Shown here: piece by piece, positions 1 to 64,000 of the stretch
How the letters are laid out: each line of letters opens with the position of its first letter
Position numbering within the stretch: position 1 is the stretch's first letter
Assembly (NCBI GenBank): GCA_029204225.1
Contig: CM055110.1
Location: forward strand, 22,152,881 to 22,216,880
Reading direction: 5' to 3'
DNA length: 64,000 nt
Source of the DNA: Diphasiastrum complanatum
Taxonomy: Eukaryota > Streptophyta > Lycopodiopsida > Lycopodiales > Lycopodiaceae
The notes under the pieces: generated by a model
The model's input: the letters and a program-made list of their open reading frames with translations, nothing else
The model's database searches: none
Told to the model about the DNA's origin: nothing
Program-made: the position numbers and the translations under genes

Positions 1-234
1 ACCTTGGAAGAGAAAGTTCTTCACTTCATTGTTGATACAAATTGTTTTGATATTTTTCTGCTTGGAAAAGTAAGATGAATTGTGGAAGACTAAAATTGAA
101 ATTACAGTGAATGACAACCTTTATCATTTTATGAAACAGTTTTGGGGCGTTTGAATGTAGGATATCTTGTTAGCTGTCGATAGATTCTTATTTTTGTTGA
201 TGATATTTTAAAATGAAGAGTTGTTGGTTTACAG
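1..234 (+). other. GP210 intron before exon 1 of the window
   Basis: T-rich sequence ending in the acceptor GGTTTACAG. No match to the preceding GP210 segment was found in any frame. Confidence 0.6.
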
Positions 235-55657
<55,423 letters not shown>

Positions 55658-57758
55658 GTACCAAAAGAACAATTTTTGTGTAGATATTGTTAGTTGGATA
55701 AAGTTGCAATATTGCATCTTGCAATTGTGATGCTCAAGCTTCTTCCATAAAGATTAGTAAACTGTGGTTTTTTTGACAAAGAGTTCAGGTCAAGAAAAAA
55801 TTCTTGCATTTATCTGCTCAAAATAATCAGCATCTATTGAGCTCAGGGTTTATGTTTCATGTTGCAAGCCAGTGCTCTGAGGCAAGTCCCAACTTTTCTA
55901 TTGGTTCAAAAGAGCATAAAGCTGTCCTACTTGGCTGTGTCAAGCATAGTCACTGGGAAATGTGGAAATGCAGCCTTTTTTGCAATCCCACTCTTTCCCA
56001 AGTTCTAACTTGGGATGTTCCCACGGGAATGTAATCAGTGTAATGTGGGAGCATGTTTTCAAGATATGGGAACATGCCTTGGCAACATGTTCCCTGGTCA
56101 CATTTCCATTAACAGACTCACAAACTATCAGGTAAGCCTGGATGAACTTTAGCCCTGATTGACAGCTTTGTGGAAAGTTCCCTTAAGGGCCTCCAGATTA
56201 GTATATTGAGAGCAACTCACAAGCATTACACTGTAATTGATCTTGCTATTGAGTCTTTTGTAAGATGTTCTACCATTGTCTTTTGTAGGAAACTTTCAAC
56301 TACTCTTCTTGGTCGTGGTCAATTTTCATTCAGAATTCTTAGTGGGAGATTGCATTATGGTCATCATTTGGCTGCTTCATCTATGAATGTGTTCATAACT
56401 CATCCCTATGCTCTACCCCAACCCCTTTTCTTGCGCACAGCCGGCCTATTCACGATCTATCTGTTATCTGTATGGACAGCTGTACTAGGGGACGTACAGG
56501 CCTATCTCACTTGCCAACTGAATATGCCATGCCTTATCATTTCTCAAATTGGTCAGGAGGTTTTTTCTTTTTTAAGGTTTTCTGTCACTGCATTGTCTTT
56601 TCACAAGACGAATGAACAAACTCAAATATATCTGAAAATTTCAGGATGTCTTATCATAGATATCAATTATATAACTGAAAAGTATGCTCAATATCATACT
56701 CAGTTGCTTCAGCTTTTCTTTTGACCTTTAGTGATGATATCTGAATTTTCCTTGGATGGTTTGCTCTCAGGAGAGTTAATTAGCTTCAGTGATGATATGT
56801 GAATTTTCCTTGGATTTCTTTCTCTCAGGAGAGTTAATTAGATACTAGACATTGGAGCATCTGTAATCTAAAAAAAATATTCCGACTAACCTCGCAACTC
56901 TTGTTTCTTAAATAAATCTTGTTGGATGTTGCTGGGATAGTTCAGCAAGTTTAGATCAATAATGTAGCCTCATGACTAATCATTTCCCACATGACAATCC
57001 ATTAGTGTCACAAAGCCTCCTTCCTCATCACTCCACACGTCAGCCTAACTGGCTTTTCCTTCCGAGCCTCATAGGAACAAAAAGACCCACTCCTCTTCCT
57101 CTTGATCTCCCTACCTTCCTTGAATGTCACTCTCAGCACTCTCTTGTCACACATATACGTATACATACCCCACACCTCCATTCGGCCCTGTTACGAGACC
57201 GCAACTATATCGAACCTAACAGTATTTCTAGGTGCAGCTAACCACTAGAGGGCAAAGGACGGTATGGGTCAGTGGCATGCATGCATACCATGCAGTAGGT
57301 ATGAGGGCCAATAATGCCCATGCAGACACATGCATGACAGTTAGGAGCCATGCAGTGGATTGGGACTCATGCATCAGTAACCCATGCATGCAGCATGAAT
57401 GATGAGTGTCAGTTGCAAATGCCACCTACTGCATGCAAACCCACACTGGGCTAAGAGGGGCATTCTATAAGAGAATGCATTGGCTAGGTGGATCAGACTA
57501 GCTTTTCCATTCCTGTGGTTATGTTGTTCGTAACACTAGTATCAAAGCCATAGCCATCCTTGCCTACAATGTGTTAGTTTCTTGTGCTATCAGTATGTAG
57601 GGAGATTCCTTGTCCACCTTCAACCCTAACTCTAAGCATATGCAAAGCAATCAAGATGAAGCAGATTCTAACATGTCATGTGGTAATTCGTTCCCATGAG
57701 AGCATTTCTTAGATTCATAATCACAAACATGCTATGAATGCACAATAACCCTAATCAC
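55658..57758 (+). other. Start of GP210 intron 24
   Basis: No gene is recognised. A 184-codon open frame at 56170-56724 shows no family. Two tandem copies of a roughly 60-base AGTGATGATAT(C/G)TGAATTTT...GAGAGTTAATTAG unit lie at 56730-56842. A GGGAACATG...CATGTTCCC hairpin lies at 56068-56094, and a CATGCA-rich patch at 57275-57440. Confidence 0.6.
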
Positions 57759-57782
57759 CTCTCTCTCTCTCTCTCTCTCTCT
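57759..57782 (+). repeat. (CT)n at the 5' edge of LINE copy C
   Basis: Twelve CT units directly followed by the endonuclease coding sequence of a LINE. Confidence 0.92.
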
Positions 57783-58693
57783 AGGATGGTTGCTTGCTAT
57801 ACCACAGGTGATATCCTTATACTTACAGAGACACATGAGAGTCCTGAGAGAGGACTTCTATGTATTGAGGGATTTTGTTGGCTTTCTACTTGCAGGGGGA
57901 AGACAAGGGCACTGACTAGTCACGGTTCAGGTGGTGTTGCTTGCTTATTTCGAGACTCTCTCCAGTCATGGGTCGAGCTAGTACACACTGATGAGCAGGC
58001 TCGCTATATATATGGATCAGGTTGGACCACAGGTTGATGGAGCTAATTCGTGACATATTCATGGCTATTTGTTATTTCCCTCCAAAGACATCAGCTTTCA
58101 CCTCAGAGGAGGACTCACCTTTCATGGATATTTCATCGGACATTATTAGATATGAAGATTGAGGATATATTCTTCTAGCGGGGGCTTTCAATGCCAGGAC
58201 TGGGTCTAGGCAAACGGAATTTCACAGAGCAGCAGATGATCCACAACGAATACATGCACTTGATTGTGATGATCTTGGTCTTATACGACGATCGGCGGAT
58301 GCAATGGGTCCAGTTACATCATATGGGGAGCAGATGCTTCAGTTGGGCGAGGCTCATGGACTGGCCATTTATAATGGCCTTCTTCAGCTGCCAGGCTCTG
58401 GTGACTACACTTGCTTCCCACATAGTGGAGGACATAGCGTCGTTGACTATTTCATAGGTTCACCATCTCTCCTTCACTCCATTTCATCCTTCTCTGTACA
58501 CCGCACCACTCTTTCTGATCACTTGTATCTCTCCCTCTCTGTCGGTCATCTCCCCATCACACATATTTTCTCTTCGACCCCTACAGTGAAACCCACCTAC
58601 CGCTACACTTCACATAACACACCACTGTACAGAGAAGCCCTCTCTGATCTCCTTACCTATTTTACACATGAGCATACTTAAGAAGAGCAGTTC
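57783..58693 (+). mobile_element. LINE copy C, endonuclease part
   Basis: 5'-truncated. Encodes TGDILILTETHES, GSGGVACLFRDSL, GAFNARTGSRQTEF, LQLGEAHGLAIYNGLL, HSVVDYFIGSP and LSDHLYL, the APE endonuclease in three frames. The catalytic GDFNAR reads GAFNAR, so Asp is lost. LINE sequence stops at 58693, where the LTR of gypsy 3 begins. Confidence 0.88.
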
Positions 58694-59140
58694 TGTTACA
58701 TTCTTACTTACTACAAACCTCCAGGTGCCGGTTAACCACAAGAGACCGAACGATTCACGTTCCACCCCGCCGTAGGACCTAATCCGGGTCCACCCACCGT
58801 GCCCTGGCCTGTGACCATATCAAGCTGGATCCGACCTCCTTCCCAGACGGCGTCCCATACCACCGCCTAGGCTCTCAGCCATCTCCTGCCTCACGCTAGC
58901 AAACATCCTGGCCGTGCACACGCTCTCCATCCACCTCCTCCTAGGTAGATAGAATGGATGGCAAATGAGCCCTCCTCCCCTTGTATACCTCCAAGGAGAG
59001 AGACTCCAAGCCGTGTGCACTCCTGGATCATGACACGTGGCAACCATGCAGGTTCACGAGTCACCGGTCAAGTCTACAGGCCTAGTCATCGTCCAGTCTC
59101 AAGTCTGGGTTTGGGACCCAACTCCCTTGGGTCCCTAACA
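58694..59140 (-). repeat. 3' LTR of chromovirus 3
   Basis: 447 bases, with TG...CA ends and a polypurine tract beside its start. A GTATACAAGG phrase (- strand) may act as TATA box. The flank AGTTC (58689-58693) should recur beyond the window if this is right. Confidence 0.8.
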
Positions 59141-59159
59141 TTCCCTCTTCCTTAAAAAA

Positions 59160-59435
59160 TTCCTTTCTAAGGAAGGAATCTAGGGAATCTCAGTTTAAGG
59201 TCAAGTTCCTTCTCCCAAGTATCATCGTCCTCGGAACTTCCTTTCCAACGAACCAAGTACTCAGTTACCTGCCGGTTTCTGAGCCTACGTTGACGTACAT
59301 CAACAATGGCCTGTGGTTCAGTAGGTACAAAGGATGATAGGTCCTCCAGCTAAACTAAGTCGTCCTGAGGCATCAAGTCATCCTTTCCACCAAGTCGTTC
59401 CTTTAAACGACTAATGTGAAAAACTGGATGTACCT
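59160..59435 (-). pseudogene. Chromodomain of chromovirus 3
   Basis: On the - strand: RNRQVTEYLVRWKG, SSEDDDTWEKELD and LKLRFPRFLP then stop, just before the polypurine tract. This is a complete-looking chromodomain that would direct integration to histone-marked chromatin. It is separated by a frameshift from the integrase C terminus. Confidence 0.85.
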
Positions 59436-60255
59436 TAACACCTTGAGGAAGTTCCAGCATTCCGATGGAGTTTCTTTACTATACGGAATGGCCCTGCGTA
59501 ACGAGGTGATAACTTAGGACATTTTCCAGTCCTTAATACCTTGGAATCTGTTGGGATTCTAAGATATACCCAAGCCCCCTCCTCATAGACCGTAGGTTGT
59601 CGCTTTTGATTAGCGTAAAACTGGGCTCTATCCTGAGCCGGTTTTACGTTTTCGCGAGCAACAAGCAACATCTCTTGCATATCATGCAGGAAATCCACTG
59701 CTGCCCTAACCTTGAGGCCTTTGAGGCCCACTGAAATGGGAGCCCTTGGCTGAAAACCATACTGAGAGAAAATGGACTAAAACCCGTCTTCTGGAAACAT
59801 ATGCCCGAAGCATATCTTCCATAGACTGGTTTGTCCTCTCTATCTGACCATCCGATTCAGGATGATCTGAAGACCCCAAACTTAGAGTGGTCTCTAATTT
59901 CTCAAAGATCGCTTGCCAGAATTTGCCAGTGAACTTTGGATCTCGATCACTAACAATGTCATTCGGCAAACCAAACAACCTGAACAACTTTTCCACGAAA
60001 AGCTGTGCAAGTTCAGAAGCTTTGACAGTTTGCTTGGTTGGTATGAACTGCGCCAATTTAGTTAACCTGTCAACTATTACCCAAATGGCATCATTTTGCT
60101 TCCCCGTCCGAGGTAGCCCAACCACAAAGTCCATGGAAATACTTTCCCACTTTCTTTCGGGAATTTCCATGGGCATTAACAAACCAGCTGCCTTAAGTCT
60201 TTTAGCTTTGTTAACTTGGCATTGCGCACACTTGCGAACATATGCCTCCACTTGA
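59435..60255 (-). pseudogene. Integrase of chromovirus 3
   Basis: Frame 60251-59706: CAQCQVNKAKRLKAAGLLMP, SMDFVVGLPRTGKQNDAIW, IVSDRDPKFTGKFW and a Glu in HPESDGQIERTNQ, so D,D,35E is kept. After a deletion near 59785 (the DxxLPxxExxYNxxxH segment is lost) the C terminus continues in 59731-59435 with GAWVYLRIPTDSK and LSPRYAGPFRIVKKL. Confidence 0.88.
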
Positions 60256-60800
60256 CTTTTTAAGTTTGGCTAGTAAAAGTTCCTTTTTACTAAGTCAAGC
60301 GTCCTTTGAGCGCCAGGGTGCCCAGCACACGGGCTGTCATGACATTCATGCAGGATTTGGGCCCTTATATCATCATTTTCTGGCACACAAACATTTCCAT
60401 TCCGGAAAAGTAATCCATTCCTAATGGAATAGTCTCTTTGTATCTTGTCCTGAGGAGAAATCTTGGAATCTTGCATTCCAACCTCATCACTAGATCTAGA
60501 AGAACCTGCCAGAACGTCTAGCCAAATACGACCGAAGTACCTATCGGTCTTACACAAATCTCTTAAAGACAGATACAATTCAGATTGGATCTCAAAAAAG
60601 CTTAACTGATTAACCTCTCCAATCCGGCGACACTATTAGAAGTACCCTTCCGGTACTCAATGTCATAATGAAATTCTTGGAGCATCTCTAACCATCTAGC
60701 CTTACAACCCCTAAGGTCGACCGCATCGTTAATATATTTTAACGCTTGATGGCTAGTAACTATAGTAAACTGGGAGCCATACAAATAATGTCTCCAAACT
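60256..60800 (-). pseudogene. RNase H end and integrase zinc region of chromovirus 3
   Basis: Frame 60784-60602 holds FTIVTSHQALKYI and YDIEYRKGTSNSVA (RNase H end, THHQALKY-like). Frame 60578-60270 holds ILHECHDSPCAGHPGAQRTL. The frames are joined by shifts. Confidence 0.82.
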
Positions 60801-60801
60801 T

Positions 60802-61314
60802 TTAGGGCATGAATAACAGTAAAAAGTTCCTAAAAAGTTCCTTGTCATAGGTGGAATATCGCCTTTGAGCAGGGTCCAACTTTTTGCTTTCAAAAGCTAC
60901 CGGTCTACCATCGTGATATAGGATTGCGCCTACAGCATAGTCACTGGCATCCGTTTCAAGTACATACGGCTTGTTAGGATCCACTATGTGTAGAATAGGC
61001 GTTGTAGTTACACAGTATTTGAGGTTCTCAAAACTCTGATTCAACTCTTCAATCCAAGTAACTGGAGGACTAAATTTACTGTGCCGGCTAACTCCTTTAG
61101 CCCCTCTGAGGACATTCGTCAAGGCCAATGCAATTAATGCATAGTTCAAGATGAATCTATGAAAAAACCCCGTAAAGCCCAAAAAGGACTTAACCTCTCG
61201 GATGGTTTTAGGGATAGGCCATTCACGTATCTGTCGGACTTTATTTGGGTCAATTTCTAACCCATGGTCCGAGATAATGTGACCAAGGTATACCAACCTT
61301 TTCTGGAAAAACAC
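60802..61314 (-). pseudogene. RT connection and RNase H of chromovirus 3
   Basis: FFQKRLVYLGHIISDHGLEI, REVKSFLGFTGFFHRFI, LETDASDYAVGAIL and VAFESKKLDPAQRRYSTYDK. The catalytic Asp of ETDAS is present. The frame then shifts at a small duplication (AAAAAGTTCCT repeated near 60820-60842). Confidence 0.88.
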
Positions 61315-61377
61315 ACATTTGGACTCCTTGGCAAAAAGCTTCTCCTGTCTAAGTAACTTTAAGACAGTCCTGAGATG

Positions 61378-61870
61378 CTACTCATGCTCCTCCAAGGTTT
61401 TATTGTAGATGAGAATATCATCCAAGTAGACTATTACGAACTTTCCCAGATATGGATGAAGAAGATCGTTCATCAGCTGCTGGAAGGTCGCTAGAGCATT
61501 TGTCAAGCCAAATGGTAAAACCAGAAACTCATAATGGCCGTACCTAGTTCTAAACCCGGTTTTTTCAACATCCTCAGTCTTTATGCGAATCTGATGATAC
61601 CTTGATCTCAAAGCGATTTTGGTGAAGTACTTTGCACCATGCAATCGATCAACCAGTTCATCCATTCGCGGTAAAGGATAACGGTTTTTAATCGTTAATT
61701 TATATAACTTTTTAAAGTCCACACAAAGACGAGTACCTCCGTCTTTTTTATCAACAAGGAGCACAGGTGCCCCCCAGGGAGATTTACTAGGCCTAACATG
61801 GCCCATCTTAAGGTAGTTTTGCAGTTGCCTATAAACGTCATCCTCTTCAGTAATACTCATCTTATATGGA
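61378..61870 (-). pseudogene. Reverse transcriptase of chromovirus 3, catalytic Asp lost
   Basis: [60 protein letters not shown] and [13 protein letters not shown]. The YLDD box is intact, but FTKLDLRSG reads FTKIALRSR, so the first of the three catalytic Asp residues is Ala. Confidence 0.9.
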
Positions 61871-62510
61871 TACAGTGATATAGGAGAACTACCAGGAATC
61901 AGTTTAATACCATGGTCAACACCCCTAGAGGGGGGAAGACCCTCAGGAAGCTACTCAAGAAATACATAATTAAATTCTTGTCTAAGTTTCCTAAAAATTT
62001 TACCTTCCGGCGAGTTTTCTTGTTTTAGGTTATTAAACATTAATTCCATTTGGAGATTGTAAAATTGCAAACTATGTTCTTCATGGTAAGTAAAATCCTT
62101 TAACCAACACAAATAAGAACTGCAATCCACAATATCCGTACATTTAACAGTTTCCAAAGCAGAAAGCATATACGGAATAGAAATATCAACATTTCCATTC
62201 AATTGTATGAGTGAGCCGTTATGTAAGAACGACAAACTGTGTGTTACATAGTTTTTCTTCATAGACTCGTCCTCTCATAGAACCATTCCTTACCAAGTAT
62301 AACATCTACCCTATCTAGATTCATAATATGAAAGTCTAATTTATCCTTATAGGCTTGAATCTCTATTGGTAGACGTGGGACTATCCGGTCCCAAACTTGG
62401 CTTTCTGCTCCAGTTGCCAGCTTCACTGTGTATTGGTGGTGACTTTGCCTTGTTTCCACCTTTAGCTTCTGCAACAAATTAGCGTTAATTATGTGTGGAA
62501 CTATCGTCAA
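61871..62510 (-). pseudogene. Protease and linker of chromovirus 3
   Basis: 62510-62259 holds TRQSHHQYTVKLATGAE and LDRVDVILGKEWFYE (protease C-terminal motif). The active site FDDSSTHN is in the preceding frame near 62490. Then 62262-61951, LSFLHNGSLIQLNG and KIFRKLRQEFN, leads to RT. Confidence 0.8.
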
Positions 62511-63599
62511 ATAAAACAGTTACGGCCTGACCACCCACAACCCCCTTCATCCGAATGAGGTCATGAGGGCCAAAAACAGCCGTATTAAAACAACAATGCT
62601 CACACACAGAATTACCGGCAAAGGAAAGATCTACACTAGATATGCTAGAGTTACCTGGCGTCTTAAAAGATGCCCCTTTAGCCTTCCGTTTCTTTGGACA
62701 TTCCTTCGCGACATGACCTGGTTCCATGCAATTGAAGCACAGATTGTCGCTTCTGGCTTTCATGAAGGTTTCCTGGTCCAAGGTAGATCTTTTCTTCGAT
62801 TTCCCTAAACCTGAAACCCCTTCCTTTGCCTTGTCTTTCGTTTTCTTTGGAAAGAAAGGCTTCTTACCCTTTAGGTCGGGCAAGACACCAGTCTCAGCTT
62901 AGCCATCGTACGAGTATCATCGTAGATTCTGGCGAAGCGAACAACATCCTCGAGGGTAAGAGGTTGGTTCCTCCTAACCTCTAGCTGGTAGTCTCTTGGT
63001 AATCCTAGTATAAAATGCAACTTTACTTGCAAAGGATCTATTCTAGTTGCAAAACGAGAATAGACCTCTTGAAACTCTTGTAAATACTGATCCAGGGGCC
63101 GGTTCCCCATATGGATTGTTGCATACTGACGGTAAAATTCAAAATCATCAAGAATAGGAAGCAAGGCCACCTTAAAGGCCTTACAAAAATCTTCCCAATT
63201 CCTAGGAACTTCAGGCTTACCCCTTATATCTTGCCACCAGGTAAATGCTTTACCTCGCAGGTACATGACGGCGAGATTGATCTTGTTGTCCTCGGATGAA
63301 TCGTGCATGGAAAAGTGCGAATTCCATCGATCCAGCCATTGCAAGACCGCCTCTGGGGTTCTATCCTTCTTTTCCCCAGCAAAAACTTCAGGAGTGAACA
63401 AGGGTTGATGCACCAATTGCCTTAGCTGCGTCAATTCCTTGAGATCCTGCTGATCCCGACTGTGCTTAGCTTGCATATCAACAATCTGTTGCTGTAGACT
63501 GTTAATCGCTAGCATCAAAGCATCAGGGTCTAAAACAGAGGCAGATACTGTAGCCTCATGAACAGGGGACATAGGCTGTGTGGTAGGAGTAGACTCCAT
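62485..63599 (-). pseudogene. Gag of chromovirus 3
   Basis: MESTPTTQPMSPVHE starts at 63599, then a coiled stretch INSLQQQIVDMQAKHSRDQQ, VLQWLDRWNSHFSMHDSSED, YLRGKAFTWWQDI, FEFYRQYATIHMGNRPLDQY and KLHFILGLPRDYQLEVRRNQ. After a shift at about 62880 the zinc knuckle is complete (CFNCMEPGHVAKEC). This is the best preserved gag in the window. Confidence 0.9.
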
Positions 63600-64000
63600 T
63601 TTTACAAAGAGAAGAGAGGTGAATTAAGAAGAGATGATAGAAGAGAATCAAAAGCTACTCAAGGAAGGTAGATACAAGGCTACTCTTGCTGTCTCTTCAC
63701 AAACCAAATGGTATTGTCCATGGCTGCCAAGAGGAATAAGAGAGAGCAAAGAGAAGGATGCACCACCACCTCCACCTCTTTTCACACAAAACAGATGCAT
63801 GGAAGAGGCATACCTCCCTCTCCATGCCATCCTACTATCTGCCAAGTGGCTTTGCCTTGCCACCTAGCTTCCACCTCAACTTATTGGCCAACTCTTGGCA
63901 ACCAGCCAGGTGGCCTACAGTTCCCTTCTCCCCTTCTATCTCTAGTTTTCCTTCAACCTGTCCATCGGTGGCAGACAGCAATAGGAAGAGGAAAACTTTC
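63600..64000 (-). other. 5' leader and outer sequence of chromovirus 3
   Basis: No gene. It is purine-rich on the + strand to 63750, then CT-rich. A primer binding site or LTR edge could not be fixed. Confidence 0.5.

Larger units (their letters stand above)
58694..64000 (-). mobile_element. Ty3/gypsy chromovirus 3 (runs off the window)
   Basis: The 3' LTR is 58694-59140 (on the - strand TGTTAGGGACC ... TGTAACA). The polypurine tract AAGGAAGAGGGAA is at 59141-59153. Chromodomain, integrase, RNase H, RT, protease and gag follow to 63599. The 5' leader begins at 63600, and no 5' LTR is recognised before 64000. Related to chromovirus 1 by LTR and protein similarity. It appears inserted into LINE copy C. 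Confidence 0.9.

Noticed and set aside
1-69. Possible exon ending at GTAAGA (position 70)
   Set aside because: The donor is good, but none of the three frames gives residues expected just before exon 1 of the window.
56170-56724. 184-codon open frame in GP210 intron 24
   Set aside because: No recognisable motif and no fit to the missing C-terminal GP210 part (no family landmarks). It is hydrophobic by composition only.

Overview
This is an intron-rich nuclear window from a land plant with a large, transposon-filled genome. The only clear host gene is the plant nuclear pore membrane nucleoporin GP210 (NUP210/gp210 family). Long introns packed with LTR retrotransposons, and a LINE type that is not the usual flowering-plant one, suggest a fern or other non-flowering vascular plant. 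That placement is an inference.

GP210 lies on the + strand. I placed 24 internal exons from 235 to 55657 by similarity to the plant protein, splice signals and phase. All 23 junctions keep the frame, giving about 1,230 codons. The first and last parts of the gene lie outside the window. Introns are small at the left (1-3 kb), then reach 22.7 kb (11361-34042, with a GC-AG donor), 7.3 kb and 11.6 kb. The last intron is at least 8.3 kb.

The introns hold the transposons. Intron 9 has a LINE 3' fragment and a copia 5' remnant, both antisense. Intron 13 holds a copia element at 13135-31215, with both LTRs and a TCTCT target duplication. It is split by a deleted chromovirus (15488 to about 16450) and by a hAT transposon (about 18663-30110). 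The hAT carries a (CT)n tract with LINE sequence and a captured fragment of the ESCRT-I gene VPS37. Intron 14 holds a Ty3/gypsy chromovirus with an in-frame RT/RNase H deletion. Intron 16 holds a Ty3/gypsy element (43256-53523) whose 3' LTR contains a LINE; its 5' LTR is the matching empty site. The last intron holds a LINE cut by a third Ty3/gypsy element that runs off the window.

The most interesting system is the LINE family. Five copies are seen. Four directly abut (TC)n microsatellites, always with the TC strand as the LINE sense strand, and the fifth abuts a degenerate TC tract. Three copies share a small hairpin near the 3' end whose stem changes in compensatory fashion, and the LTR pair gives a natural filled/empty comparison. 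All LTR elements inserted directly in GP210 introns are antisense to the gene. Most transposon reading frames are broken by stops, frameshifts or lost catalytic residues.
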